A stretch of DNA of 64,000 nt from Musa acuminata AAA Group (GCF_036884655.1 NC_088348.1:26258501-26322500), one strand, 5' to 3'. Positions 32,714 through 47,149 are shown, numbered from the stretch's first letter. Notes: generated by a model not told the origin, from the letters alone. A program made the numbers and translations.

Positions 32714-35700
32714 TCAGTTACAGACAACATCAGAGTAAAAGCCAATTGTTCTTCGCTGGCAGTCTTTCACATCGAGTAGTTCTACATCGAAAACTTCGAA
32801 CTGTTTTGCGCTGAAGAACGTAGAAGGCCCAACCTGTAATGAACAGACCAATCATCAGTTCCTGTTGGCATAATGTTACGATCCATCTGGACCAGGAAAT
32901 ATATGAAAAGAAAGAAGATAATGCACCATGGATACAGTTACTAATAAAATTTACCTGCATGCTGTTTTTAGTACAATGGTCAGCCTTGGACCTTGGTCCC
33001 TTCTGATCCTGTTGAATTTGGAACCGGAACCAAATCGGTTCAAGACAATTCCAATTTCGGTTCAACAATAGTTTTTTTTTTATTTTTAATTTTAAGTTTT
33101 CCAAAATATCCCTCCTATCAGCCATTCTTTTAAACTATTGGAAAGGCAAATTCATCATTTACAAGGGTATTTAGTTAAGGAGGTTACTATTTAGAGCCCC
33201 TTTTTACTATTAACAAATCCCTTACTATTCACAATCCCTTAAAAAATTAATAAAATAATATTTTACAATTTACAGTCCCACTAATTTCGATTTCATCTCT
33301 TCTTTTCCTTCCTCGAACACCCTGCCGTTGTTGATGCTCCTCCCCTCCGATCGTTACCCCCCAGACCGTGCTCCCTATTGTCGCTGCTACCCCAGTTCAC
33401 ACTCCCTGCCACCGATCATTGCCCCCAGCCTACGCTCCACCACCCCCTTAATATTATCCTTTGAGGAGGAGGAAGAAGGGGATGAGAAAACGAAAAGATA
33501 TTTATGTTCATTTACAAAATATATTATTAAAATATTAAAAAAATTTAAAAGAAGATTGTAAATAGTAAAGAGGGGGTTGTAAATAGCATCGAAAATTGAT
33601 TCCAATTCTAGATTCTAGGAATTGGAACCAAACCGCTAGAACCTGGTTCTGATTCAATTTGGAATAACGAAACCGTTGACCCGGTTTGGTTATATGGTTC
33701 TTAACCAGTTCGAACGGAATGTAATCAGGTCTACATAGACCCTAAAGTGGTCTGAAGTTACTAAAAACTTACTAGAACATCTAGATCTAACAAAACAATC
33801 TTCTAAACCACTATAAAAGCAGGTCACAAGTTACTACAACACTAATCAACTTGAACAACATAGTCTAAATTAGTATAAAAAGCTATCTTTTATAGGACTT
33901 CATGTTCATTCAGCTACAAACTCAAAGGAAAAGGGCCAAAATGCAGCTTATTCGTGACAACTATAGTCTGATGTAATATTTGCGGGCCTTTTTAAACCCG
34001 TTAGAATTGAAAGATCCTGCAGTGCATAGGGAGATAGGGAATGACCCGAGTGATGACAACTTCAAGAAGAATAAAAAGAAAAACTTGTAACTTACTGGAG
34101 GCCCTAGTTCTGGAGGAATAATGAGTCTTCTTTTCCCCCCGGGTCGCATATCTCTTATTCCTTCTTCAAATCCTGCATTGACTTTTATATCCTCTTTTAC
34201 AATTACAAAGAAAATGTCAACAAATTATTCTTGTACATGTATGCCGAAAACTTGCCTGGAACTAATGATTTATTTCCTAATCGAATCTTGGCAGGTCGGT
34301 CCTGCAGATAAGTGCTATCAATACGACGGCCTGATTCGTTGTAACCAGTATAGTGAAATGTCACCTGTGATCCACATCATCTACAGTCAAGAACTTATTT
34401 AGACGCCCATGGAAGAAAGGGCACTAAAACAATCAGACAAACTTCCTGAACGAGAGACTGGAAATATCAGTAACAGATCATCAAGCAAGGAACAAATTCA
34501 TGAATGGCTTCGAATTTATGTATTTTGCCTTCAGCAAGAGACATATTCAGAGGTCCTTGCTCCTTAGGAGTCTGAAATCAAATAGAAGCAGACCCATTTC
34601 TACTTCTAAACATGAGAACAGATTGCTTTCATATCCATTTCTACAGCTTTCTGTTGTAATTAATCTTGCCAATCATCCTTTAAGCAGATTAAATAAGTGC
34701 TACAAAGATATCATATGGCTATATATTGTCTACCAGAAAATTTGGTTGCTCTTATTTCAATGAGCATCCAAAAGATTAATCATATACATAATAATAAAAT
34801 GTAGAAGCAGAATTTGTCTATATTTCTTTCAAGATAAAATAAAAGGATTAACCTGTTGCCCATCCTTTGGGCAATCACCTTTACCGACTAGTATGTCCAG
34901 ATATATAAGTCCAGAGTCACACTTTACATAGCCATCAGATATCACTACTTTGACTTGAAAACCTGGATTATATTTGGTGGGCAAAAATTAGTTCCATATG
35001 CTCAACAAAGGCATCTATATTACTTACCAACATAGCAATTAAAAGAAATTATAACACAAGCACTTATAGTGGTCAAATTATAATGATCAGATGTACTGAG
35101 ATGAAAAACATAGAAGCTTACTATTCCATCCGAGTGTCATGTAAATTTACATCATCATAAAAAATTTAATATCAAATAATGTACAACAGTTATTGGTTTC
35201 ACAGAAGCATTTTAGTAACATATATACTAGCAAATAAAACCGAATTCAGTCCCTTAAATTTCATATGAAATAATGCAATCATTTTGACCAGACAGGAAAA
35301 TAAAGTCTCAGTAGTTTACACGTAGACTTAAAAATAAATTGATCCTCTTTAGACCCAAAATTGGCGGAATCCTCAAGGAGTAGGTCGTCTTTTTTATAAT
35401 CCAGAGTCTTGAGTACTTCCAAATACATCTGAACCAATCCTAAGTTCAATCGGGATCTGTTTCTTGTCAAAATAATACAAACTGCTAACAATTGATTTTA
35501 ACATGTGTAGGACTCCTTGAAGTTGCCTCATCTTCTGAGGCTAGCTGAACCTTGGATTAACTAAGTCAGGCCAGGGTTCAGATTGATTCTGCTTCACTCA
35601 ATAACAAAGAGAACATATTGGCAAGATCCCATTAACCGGGTGACATGGCCTTGGTATGGCAAGTTTCTGGTGTATCCAACTTTCAAAGACCCAAGGCACA

Positions 35701-37197
35701 ACAATGAGCCAAAGATTGGAAGTTCATACTCAAAGATAAAATCACATTGTACAGATCAAGGACTGGACTATAATTTAAGAAGATTCGAGATAAGCAATGT
35801 TCTTGTCTAAGATTAGTAGGCTTCACGAATGCCTGGGAGGTGCAGTAGTGGTTTCTTTATATCCAATGAGCTGGTTTGTTCTTCCCTCACTTTTTTCTTC
35901 ACCACGGTTTTTAAAAGGCTACAAACGAAGTTGTTTCCTTCCTCTTTATGTTTTCCTAAATAGCTCTGTTTTCTTAATCATCCCTGTCAATGTTTGACTT
36001 GATGAGCAAATTATCCCATTCTTCCCTTACAAAGTAACACCACATATTCATCAGCAGATTCCATTGGTGCTGATCTCATGATTACATGGCTGAAGCTACC
36101 TTTGTTCATGTTATTATCTGTTAACATTCTTTGATCCCTAATAGTTACATGAATAGTTTCCATAAAATATCCTTCAGTAACAAAGGGCTGTCATTGAATA
36201 ACAGCTACCTGTCATCATAATAGATCATGCTATGCCCACCAAGCTAATAGTTGTCAATGGATCAGCTTTCTAATTACAGTTGACCGACAAAAACAAATTA
36301 AGACACTAATAGGCACAGACAAAACAAATTAAACATTATCCACTCCTGAATAATCTAACAAATGGACAAAACAACAAGAAGAATTTGTAAGGTACCAAAT
36401 GGTTAAGGACTTATCATACAGAATAAAACTGAAATCAAAAGCAAATTTCAACCAAGAATGATGCTCTTTTTAAATATTGTAATCAGCATTAGCATTTTTC
36501 CTCTCATCTCTAGTTTGAAGTATGTAGTTCTAACGGTGATAAAAAGAACCTTAACACCTCTTACCACCTAATAATAATGGAGATATCACCAAAGTCAGAA
36601 CTAAAAGTAACATTCTATAACTAATAATGCTGCCAGTAATATATGTTGCCATAAAAGAAAAATCAAAAGAGGCATTCACCTTCTCTAATGAAATTGGGGA
36701 AATCTTCGGGCGCACTGTTAGCTTCTTGAATCTTCCTGTTCTGTTCCAGCAATCGTCTCTCATTGTAGGGGTTACTACCCTTCACCTTCCCGGAGGCAGC
36801 AGACAGCGCCACCAGCGAGCTCGACGAAGCCAGCGAGATCAGGAAAAGATCCCTCCGGCCTCTGTTCTCCGCTGAACAACCTCGGTCGCCAGCATTCCCC
36901 CGATCGCCCCCCAAACAGCTGCACCAAACGAATTACCGATCCAACACCGCAATCGAGCGACAGAAATAGCATACAAGAGGACGAGAAAGGAGTCACTGAC
37001 CACCGTTCTTGATTGGCTTCGAACTTGGAAGCCCTAGTGACGGCTTTGGAGGGCGGAAATCTTCCAGCTGAGAATTTCGAAACAGAATTGAGGTAACAGA
37101 AGGAGAACGGAAAGCCATCGGAGGAAGATGAAGATCTAAGCATACTCCAAGACGAAGCTAACAAAGAAGAAGACGAAGAAGAAGAGACGAGATGCAT
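32714..37197 (-). CDS. FKBP18: FKBP-type peptidyl-prolyl isomerase, chloroplast (FKBP18)
   Basis: Six minus-strand exons (37197-37001, 36918-36680, 34962-34853, 34364-34256, 34172-34096, 32833-32714) join in frame to 283 residues. The N-terminus is Ser-rich and lacks acids, like a chloroplast transit peptide. It is followed by GRRDLFLISLASSSSLVAL, a twin-arginine plus hydrophobic stretch pointing to Tat import into the thylakoid lumen. Then come SNPYNERRLLEQNRKIQEAN and the FKBP fold with VTFHYTGYNESGRRIDSTY, IRDMRPGGKRRLIIPPELG and, at the C-terminus, FDVELLDVKDCQRRTIGFY. This order and wording match Arabidopsis FKBP18, a lumenal immunophilin that may aid folding at photosynthetic complexes. 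Intron 4 uses a GC donor (CCAG|GCAAGT). Catalytic activity of such lumenal FKBPs is often weak or unproven. Confidence 0.93.
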
Positions 37198-37772
37198 CCT
37201 GTTCTTCTTCTACTCTTCCTCTCTTTGCAAGCTCTTTCGGTCGATAGAGGATCGAGAGAGAGTGAGAAAGAAGGGATTGGATAGTGTTCGCTGGTTTGGC
37301 TTCGTTAATGACGTAGCTCGTGGCGGAGTCGGATGCGGTCGTGACGGGATCCGTTACCGATTACGAGCTTGTGCCCTCTCCTTCCGAACTCACGGTTTTT
37401 TGCGGGGCAGTTATGTTACGCATAAAAAACAGCTGAGACATGTAACGGCTGTTACATTCCGTTACTTGGCGCATATAGGGTCTTTTGTTCCCCTCTTTTT
37501 TTTTCTCGCTTTTACATGTGTATATTGCAAATTATAGATATAATATTTGGAATATTATACAATTTTTGATATAAATACATTACTTCAAAATTTATAATTC
37601 TTCACATGTATATATATAAGTGTTGTTAACATCCATTGAGGAAACTCAAACTAACCACTTATAGTCATAGTTAATACTAGCTTATTTAAGTTACATATAA
37701 AATGCATAAAATTACCCTAAATTTATATAACATTATAATAGAATTTTAGGGGATACCAATAAAAAAAAGAAA

Positions 37773-37830
<58 letters not shown>

Positions 37831-39112
37831 CACATTATTGCAAAACACAAATAACACAAATACTATTGTAGATGTTGTCAGTTGGGTGTCAACATATCAA
37901 CATTAAACTCCAACGATATTAGTGCCTTGCAAAATAATTACATATGCATTACTTTTAAATTAGTAATGTGTGTATTTATCCTCCTAAATTTAACTTCTGG
38001 GAACAATAGTCACCACAATTACTAATGGTTAAACCAAATTTATTGAATGGATGATAATAAATAAATTACACTTAGATATTATATACAAGAATGAGAAATT
38101 TTTATTTGAATAGTAAAAAATATATTAAAATCACAACAAAAATATAGTTGCGAAATACCTCTTCGTTATATAACAAATTCATAGAATTTGATGATCAAAA
38201 GATTAAAAAAAAATCTAAGTTACAATATGTTGGTTGACAGATAAATAAACCAGTAAACACATGAGGTGAGTTGATAACCAAAGAAAATAAGAATGACTGT
38301 GAGAAAAATGATTATGAAAAGAAAAAGAATGATGATAAAAGAGGCAAATGAATGGTGAAATGAAGAGCATATTAATGTCAAAAAATACTTTTAAAAGTAA
38401 ATATATATCTACATTGAAGGATATTAATGTCAATATAAATAAAAATGATCCAATTAAAGGTTTGGTCCCAATTTCTTTTTTCAATTGGATCAGTTGGTCC
38501 AATCCGGATTTAATAACAACTATGATTCAGATTCATAATCCACAAAACAGTAAAAATGACAAATTCTCATAATTAAAATAACATGTTAGACTTATAAAGA
38601 GGAAGAGGTGACTTCATAGTTAAAACTACAAATTCTCATGTAGATTAATGATAATCGATAAACAGAGAAAACATAGTAAGAGAAACCAAAGAAGGAAGAT
38701 AAGTTTTAATCTGGCATACACAGCAATAATGATTTATGGCAACAACACAACAATCATTCTGCCAATGATTTACATGTGACCAAAAGGCACAAGATCTTTG
38801 TGCAGGCATTTCTTTTGATTTTATGCTTTACCAGTATGAATGACTAGTGAACTCCAGCTAACAGGATATAGAGACTTTTCTAGATCCATCATTATATATT
38901 TTATATCCATAAAAAGGTTCAGCATAGATAAAACTGCAACCATGGCAAAAGAATCAACGACACAAAAATAAAGCGTTTCATGTGTTTAACAGCAGCAACA
39001 ATAACAAATATGTTTTGGTGCTAAAAAGGTCTTCAGAAAACCAGAACTATTTGAAATGAGATCAAAATCTGATAGAAGCTTGTCATATGCTTCAGTTTCA
39101 TATTGTGAAAAA
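37198..39112. other. FKBP18 promoter and histidine-phosphatase 3' flank
   Basis: No gene seen. The FKBP18 5' leader is probably the GA-rich stretch 37198-37270. There is a 26-unit TA microsatellite at 37776-37828. Confidence 0.5.
37776..37828. repeat. (TA)n microsatellite
   Basis: About 26 uninterrupted TA/AT units. Confidence 0.95.
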
Positions 39113-42100
39113 TTAGGAGGTACTACCATAAGCTATACCTGTTTGGCCACTCTCTGTGATGACCTTAAAATCTTCAGTATTGAAGGACTGTGAAGGGTTT
39201 GATAATATTTTTCTTTGCAAGTGACAGCTTGCACAGTATTCTACATCAAAAACCATAGAATCCTCCAGAGCTGAAGTGATAGAAGCACCAATAGCCTCAC
39301 CTGCACACAAGAAAAAAGCAGTATAATTGGTCGACAACCGGATCTGATCGTATGGGCATGATTTTTGGATGTGACGCCAGACATCTCAAAAACATACCCT
39401 ATAGCGAAAAAAAATAAAAAGAAAACAAAAACTAATTTTCTCCTCATGTACAAAGACTAAGATGAATCAAGGGCAACAAGGCAATGACAATGGCGTTGTC
39501 AAACCCTAAGTGATGCAGAAAGATGACACCAAACTTCCATTTTTTTCACATGCTGCCACAAACATATGACAATGAGGAAACCATATAGCAAATTGAATTT
39601 ATCCATGACAACGAAATTTAATTTCAGGAGTAAATTTTTACTTGTAGGCTGAACAATATCCAGCAATTTCACATCACTACATATTTACAGATTATATAAG
39701 AGAAATAACGATGAGTTTATATTTAAGTGATAATGGATGAATATATAATATGTTTGGAAACATGCACTAACCATGTGAGACTAGCAGCAAGTTTTCATTG
39801 GGATATTTGTCAGCAAGAGCACGAATAACACTCACATATCTTTTTCTTGCTTCAAGCACAGATTCCTCCCAATGAGGCAACTTCAGAAAATACAAAAATA
39901 ATTAATTCATTTTATGAGAGAGAGAAAAGCAAAATCTTACAGCTGCAAGTATCCCAAAATCTAATAGGTATATGCAGGAACAGAACATTCTGAACGAGCA
40001 ATTAAAAAATGTATCAAGATAAACCTCTTTATAAACACTCTCTGCAAACTGATCCAACGTTCCAGATGGCAACAAAGCTCCAAGATCAGAGATATGAGGA
40101 AACCATTTTTTATCTTTTGGAGCCACAGTACTACCTATTGCTTCTGAGTTTAGCATCTCAGCTAATCCGTACTCAATCGAGACCTGCGGAATGGACAAAC
40201 ACAGTTCAAGTTAAAACAAGCTCTCAGATGAGCAACAATACAAAACTAATACAGAAGGCTAATTTTTTTACAACTTCACATACAATCGCACGTGGAAAGA
40301 TATATGTTATGCTCTCAAAAGAAGCCAAGTAATGGTATGAAAAAGTATTACAGAAAGAAAGAAGAATGAGATAAATGTAGAGAAACATCGAGAGGGGAAT
40401 TAACAGATAAAGAAGGGAAGAGAGAAAATGGTTTCTTTTTTCATACAATCTTTTTTGTAATATTTTTTGTACCATTACTTGGCTTCTTTTGTGAGTAAAG
40501 ATGAAATTAGATCACAAAAGTTGGTAACATATCAGATTTGATTTCTTTGACTCTGAAGTTTAGATAGCCTATGTTCTAATAGTACCAACTAGAACATTTT
40601 TTCTGAATATTGCCCTTCTTTGTCAATGCTGTCCTAATTGGAAAATCCAAACTGAGTTAACTTTCCAGTTAAAGCTGTCGACAATAACTTGATGATGTGA
40701 AATGCCTATCCTTGCAACTACATTTGAATTATGTAATAAAGGCATTAAAACATGCAGAAAAAAATAAAAGAATATTTGAATGCTCTTAAGTGAAATAGAA
40801 ATATTGCATTACAAAGAACTCGATGGTGGAAAAAAATCATGTAAATGATCACAAAAAGTTACAGCTTCTTGTTGTTGCTGTAGGCATTAAAGCATGCTAC
40901 AGATGATAGATGAACCTACAAATTTGCTTTCTTCAGATCAATTCCAAATTTTTCATCGATTCTCAAAAGACCTGGTTGGATGATATTGTTCATAAGAAGT
41001 GATAGAACAGCATAGGTTAAGTGACTAGAAGCAATTCTTGATTATGGATTAACATATAACATAACAATAAATCTTAGTCGCTTCATTGTTGTTTTGCTAC
41101 ATCATAGAAAGATCAACTAATAAAGATTTTGACTGGGCTTGAATCTCATCTTCAACACTTACCTGTTGCAAAAAATATATAAAATAAAACTAAATTTTTT
41201 TAATTTTCACATAGGTTGAATTTGCAATGTTATCATCATAGATGTCTTGGTGAGAGTAAAGATTGCAGCAAGGACATGATTCAAGAATGTTGCAAAAGTT
41301 ATAAAAGGAAAAGTTAAAGGGAAACCAACATACTAAGACAAAACTCTAAAGGAGAAAAAAATTCTCAAAATAAAATAAAAATCTAATACCTGCAATATAG
41401 TAAAAAAGGAAATTCAGTTTTTTTTTCCATTTCTAGTATGATATGATAGAAAACCATAATTTCATGAACTACTATGAAAAGCAAACCAGAAAAGGAAATA
41501 ACTTCTAAAAACTTCGTTTGCATTTCCTAATCTTCCTGAGAAGATAAGATGAAAATCCCAATATATTGAACCAGTTTCTAACAGATATCACAATGATAAA
41601 ACCTTAAACAAGGTTTTAGGTAGAATTTTTTTTAAAAATTAAAATTTACAGTGTATTCAATCTTGATTGCGTTTATGAAGAAATTTAGGCCATCCAATAT
41701 GAGAAATCAATTTGCGTATGAGTTCAATTGTGAAGTAGCTCAAGGTTGCAAGCAAATTTTGAGAACCTCAATCTAATCTGGCTCGAATTTAAAAGGAATG
41801 AAGTGAAAAAGCAACTTTTTCTGTAGAATTATCATTTTCTAAGACTCAAATAAGCTAAAGTTGACCTAAGACTACCAATATGGGTAATAGTAGGCCAAAT
41901 AAGCTAAGCATCACTCTTAAGATGACTAAGACCACGGATATGGGAAAGATGGCCTTTGAATGGCCCAAGGACACTTCACAATATGGAAAAAAATAATTTA
42001 TGAATCTAAATTCCAGCTGCTTGGCAATGATTCTAGACTATTTTTGAATCTAAAAGACCCTAACTATTCAAGGTGGAAAAATGGAAAAAACATCTCTAAT

Positions 42101-42981
42101 CATCCTGCATCACACGTTAACCATAAAATAAGTGGATATGCAAGTTGACATGACACCCATAGATTAACTACTGCAGTACACCTTTCTTGGTGGCAAGCTG
42201 TTTCTATACTATTTATACAAGACATTAACATGTGTTTAGTTCTAACAAAATTTATTTAGATATGCAGTGTTACATTTTATTCCTAACAAAAAACTTCAAA
42301 ATCCAATGCCAAATATTCTAAACTGGCTCACATATTAATTCAAATGATAAAAAAATGGGGTGACGCAAAACCACTACTCTATCATTAGAATATTTTCAGT
42401 ACTAAATCTGCATCTTGGTCTGCAAACAAAATCTTAAGAATCTTACATGGCCGGAATGGATTGCATTCTTTGTTCAATTTATGAGTGCATGTTTGAATTA
42501 TATCTTTCACCTCCGAGAAGAAAATGATGCTTTGTCACAAAAGTACGTTTTTCAATCAGCCTTCCATTTTTCTAATGCTTTCCTCATTTCAACGATACAA
42601 TTACAAACAACCCAAGACAAGAAACAGAATGATGTAGTGGGAAACCTTAACACGAGAGGGATCGAGGACGGCGTCCTGGCTGGTCTCCATGTCGAGGAGG
42701 CGACTATCGTCGTCGACGACGCAACAGAGGGCGCGGATGACCTCGGCGGCGGTCTGCAGGCACCGGAGGAAGGGGGACACGACGACGCGGTGGATGGGGA
42801 CGCCGGCGCCGCGCAGCCGCTTCCCGGCGGTCCACGCCCGGATCAGGCCCCCCTCGGCGAGCGGCGGGTCCCATGGCCGCTTGGCGTGTGCCACCCACAG
42901 CGGCTCCTGGTCGTCGATCCGGTCCCCGTGCCGCATCACCCACACGTTCTGCACCCGTACCTCTCCTCCCCCATCCGCCAT
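39113..42981 (-). CDS. Histidine phosphatase / phosphoglycerate-mutase-like protein
   Basis: Four minus-strand exons (42981-42646, 40183-40025, 39880-39772, 39300-39113) give 263 residues. Near the N-terminus is VWVMRHGDRIDD with the RHG phosphohistidine motif (His about residue 18). SPFLRCLQTAAEVIRAL supplies the conserved Arg, and NENLLLVSHGEAIGASI the second catalytic His (about residue 201). This is the plant branch resembling UBASH3/ecdysteroid-phosphate phosphatase, annotated in Arabidopsis as phosphoglycerate mutase family proteins. The actual substrate is unknown, and a glycolytic role is unlikely. No targeting signal is seen, so it is probably cytosolic. Intron 1 is about 2.5 kb. A CT-rich leader precedes the ATG. 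Confidence 0.9.
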
Positions 42982-43626
42982 TGCTCTCTCTGTCTCTCTC
43001 TCTCTCTCGGGGTCGTTATTCAAAGAGGGTTGGCTTCCAGGGACGCTGGATACCGAGGCAAGGACGGTGGGGAGTGTTCGGTTCGGTCCACTTGTCGGTT
43101 CGGTTCGAGTTATCAACGACATGACCATGACGATGGATCAACCATGCGGAGAGACATGTGTTATGGCTAAGCCAATCCAACCATGCAATTGGTGCGGTTC
43201 GATCTCCTGGTTCAACGAACCGAAATTGAACCCGAAAAGGGTTTGGCTTCCAAAATTTCAGGAATACGACCAATTCAATCCGCGGCTTCTAAAAACAAAC
43301 CGAACCGGAGATGCAGCAGAACCGAACGTCTTTCCCTTTTGGGCTTTGGACTCAGACTTTCGATTTGCGATTCGTCCGACTCTCACCTTCTGATGATAGT
43401 GATTGAGATCTTATTTGCCGAGTTTAATCTATAATGAGATAAATGTATGATAATAAATACATTATAATATATAGATTATACGATTAAAATAAATATATTA
43501 AAGGAGTAATTTATGACACTATGAACCACAACATCAGAACAAGTCCACGTAAAAGCATGACAAAGACAACCTCTTTTAATTACAGTAGTAATCCATTACA
43601 TGCGATACACTACGTAGATGGTGATC
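42982..43626. other. Promoter of the histidine-phosphatase gene
   Basis: A CT/GA microsatellite-like stretch (42985-43012) lies in the probable 5' leader. The rest shows nothing identifiable. The upstream RRM-like gene ends at 43627 on the same strand. Confidence 0.5.
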
Positions 43627-44513
43627 TTATATTGGGTTCTTTCTTTGCTCGTACTTGCGAGCCCACAGCTGCCTTCCCTTGATCGTGAACTTAACCAGCT
43701 GCTTCCCGTTGAGCACCAGACCGATGAACGACTCGCTGGTGAACACGATCCTCCCGTACGTGGGCATCGCCGCCGACGTCGTCGTCTTCTCCATCATCAC
43801 CCTTTCGACACAGTCCCCCCATTTCCTGCACGCCCAAGAGAAGCAGATCAGAACGTGCCATGCAGGGTGAGGAGAAGGATGGGGGAGTACTCCGTGAAGT
43901 ATTCGACTATGTCTTCCCGCTTCAGAGGGAAGCCCTTGGAGAACGTGATGAACATGGAGCGGCTGTCCTCCGGGGTCGGCGAAACGCGGGGGAGGTACGG
44001 CCGGGCCAGCTCCCGTGGCAGCATCGGGAGCACGGCCTTGGCGCGGCCTCGGGCATCGGCCTCCGCCGCCTGCACTTCGGCCTCGTACTCGGCGAGCAGG
44101 GCGTGCAAGTAGTCGTCGAAGATGAGCGTGCCGACGCCGTCGAGGATCTGGGTGATCCCGCGCACCGCCACGTCGCGGTGGCAGTAGAAGAAGCGCAGGT
44201 TGAGGGGCTCGTTGACAAGGGAGGCGGTGAGGGGGATGGCCAAGCTGGAGTCGGCGCCGTCGCTGGGCGGGGTGTCACGGCGGACGCAGTCGAGGATGGA
44301 CTCCGCCTCGGCGGCCAGGCGGAGGAGGATGTAGTGGTCGGGGTTGCTGCGGATGTAGACGATGACGTCGACGCCGATGAGCTCCAGCCACATGAAGAGG
44401 GCGACGACGTTGCGGGAGACTTCGGGGGTGGTGCCGAGGGCGACGAGCTTGTCGTACATCCCGCGGTCCAGCTTGTGGAAGGCGAGAACGTCTCGGACGG
44501 AGAGAACAGCCAT
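43627..44513 (-). CDS. RRM-like (alpha-beta plait) plant protein, unknown function
   Basis: Two exons, 44513-43891 and 43825-43627, encode 273 residues. The join is GA|G in the codon of TEKWGD. The N-terminal 150 residues (MAVLSVRDVLAFHKLDRGMY start, LFMWLELIGVDVIVYI helix) are helical and of no known role. The C-terminal 90 residues resemble one RNA-recognition motif, with MFITFSKGFPLKREDIVEYF as the first strand-helix, GRIVFTSESFIGLVLNGKQL as the second half, and VKFTIKGRQLWARKYEQRK at the end. Plant genomes have a poorly studied family with this layout. RNA binding is inferred and the usual aromatic RNP residues are only partly kept. First exon GC content is very high. Confidence 0.85.
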
Positions 44514-44729
44514 TGGTTGCCGAAGAAGGAGAGAGGTTAGTCATGGATTGGGAGGAGGTGGCAATTTGTAGGGTTCCAAGGGGGTGCAACTCCGCGGCGC
44601 CTCTTGGGAAGAGACGACGAGCGGAAGCGGTGCGACGTGGGAAGAAGAAGCGACGATTGCAGATAGATAGATAGATAGATAGATATAGATCAAGTAAGGC
44701 ATGCACAAGTTGTATCGGTGGGATCGATC

Positions 44730-44740
44730 AATTTATAGGC
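44730..44740 (-). promoter_or_regulatory. Candidate TATA box of the RRM-like gene
   Basis: Minus-strand GCCTATAAATT lies about 220 bases upstream of the ATG. A GATA tetranucleotide repeat (44659-44688) falls in the implied leader. Confidence 0.5.
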
Positions 44741-47145
44741 TTCGATCCGGAATGACAATGGATAGGATATCGATACACGTTGTTGTACTCATTTTTGGAA
44801 GCTCATTTCAAGCGTGATTTAAACACTAATTAATATTTTAATCAGACTTAAGTAGGTCGAGATCTACTATTTTGTACGAAGGAACTCGACGATGCCATCC
44901 GCTCGGGCGAGGGACTAGACGATGGGCCATCTAGGGGAGGAGGGAAGGGAAGGGAAGCTCCACCGTGGCTGCCTCCTTTTCCTCTATTGAGATCGATGAT
45001 CGCAATAGAAGAGCACGAGGAATTGGACGATGTTGTTGGCTCAGGTGGTGAACTCAAAATGTGTTGCTCGCTTAGGTAAGGGATTGGACAGTAGGCACAT
45101 GAGCAAGAAGGGAGGGGTGGGGGAGGGTTTGGCGGTCGACGTAGCAGAGGACGATGGGGCCTTGGGGTGGGGCCTCGTGATGAGCGAAGGCGATAATGCT
45201 ATGAATGCTTGCGAGGGGAATTTATGAAAAAAATAAAAATAAGTGACGCCATTTAAAAAAAATAAAAACAGAAATACATTTTGAAAAAAAACTCAAAAAG
45301 AAAGATTTTTTTAAAAAGAAAATTACCTTTATATGAATTTCGTTCTATTTATTTTCAAATATATTTCAATTTTGACTCAAGTATTTATTTTTTTATATTT
45401 ATTATATTCACTACAAATCCATTAATGAGTATCTTAATCCATCAAGTAAATGTGAATAGATTCCATGTCTGAATTCATTTGATTGTCCAGAAGATGATCG
45501 GATTCGATCGTTACCTATTCTAACTAATTAAGAATGATATTGCGTTTAGAAGTGTACTCGAAAAGATTCCACGAAAATATTCTAACACGTTCGAATTGTG
45601 CATCAAATTCGAAAATGTTAGAATCATAATGATTTCTCTATCGATTCAAATGTCTTAATACGATATTAAGACATAAGTCATCGAGGTGTTATCAAATATT
45701 ATTGAGGTATCGATAGACCATGTAAGTATTAGTTCCCCATATCAATACTAAAGCTCGAGATATAACAAAAAAATCTTATTAAAATGAATTCGAGAATCAT
45801 TTAATGTATGTATCATGTTGATACTGAGAGTTTAATATGGAAACCAATCTACCAAGAAAGATTATAATTGTTATTTTTTTTTCCATGTATCATCTTCAAT
45901 AAGATCGACAATTATACAATCCCTAATTTCTAATGCACTCTTTATTCATTTAGTGTTCTATGTTCTGAATTAAAGGATTGCCCCCATTGAAGACATTTGA
46001 AACATTTCACACCAATGGCTCTTCGATCATTTACATTCAACGCTTCATATAATGCATGTCTCAAATGTATAGATGAAGCTCATGTAAGCCAATCAACTCG
46101 AGTGCCCTTTCCATTTGGTTTTCAATGTTCAACATGAGAAAGCAATCGACCCTCACCCCGAAACTTGATAGGAATGTCATAGTATCATGTTGGCCAATGA
46201 TGAAATGTGGATCACATGAATACCACAAGTATTTTGCATGGCAGGTTGCAGCTTTTCTCTCATGTGGAAGCAGTTCCATTTAATGCAATATATCCACAGA
46301 TATTGTGTTTCTTGTTTCCAGCTATGCTGGGCTATGAGTTGTTCCTTTCATTGCATATGGATTTATCTCTTATTGTTTGGATGGGGCTTCATCATCTCTC
46401 AGACAGGTCCAATCTGGTATGCACAGAAGTGAGCAGTAAAGCAAACTCATCCCTCATCTCTAAATGTAGAAGAAGCTTCATTTAATGCAAAAGCAAAACA
46501 CAGTTTGTGTTTTTTGTTTGTAGTTAATGTATCCCTTACCTTTCTGACAAGAATCCATATCATGAAAGGAATCAGCACTGATAGGATTTTTAGTATGTCC
46601 AAAAGTTAGCAGCAAAGCAAACTCATGTATAGTTAATGTTGAAGGGTTTCTATGCATCAAGGTTCAGAAAAATCTGAGGTTTTCCTTTCACTGTGTATCC
46701 ATGCACACCTTCTTACTCTTTGGAGAGGCACTCATCTCATCTTTCATCACCATGGAAAGGTATCTATCATGCGTGCAATATGGTGAGAGAAAAAGAGAAC
46801 AGTAGGCATCTCAAACAAATTTAGGTAGCTCTTTGGTGAAAAGGAAAAGATCGAGAAAAGATGAAACCTAATGCAACAACGTGGTGTGCTGAGCTTAAAT
46901 ATGGAGATACTAACCCTAGCAAAACTATGATTGCTTTTCTTTCCTCAAGAAATTGATTTATATTTATTACGGACGCTTTCGGATGAATTGTGTAATAGTG
47001 CACTGATTACTAAGATATATAATATAATTCTAATCAATTTATTTTACATAAATTTGTGTCAATTTCGTAGGATGAACACAATATTTTCCCTCAGTCTTTG
47101 TGGTGGATATATACAAGTGTGACCAATGTGTGTGTGTGTGTGAAT

Positions 47146-47149
<4 letters not shown>

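Noticed and set aside
43860..44540. 226-codon plus-strand frame opposite the RRM-like gene
   Set aside because: It is Val/Gly/Asp-rich, an antisense shadow of a GC-rich exon. The minus strand has family similarity and an in-frame splice join.
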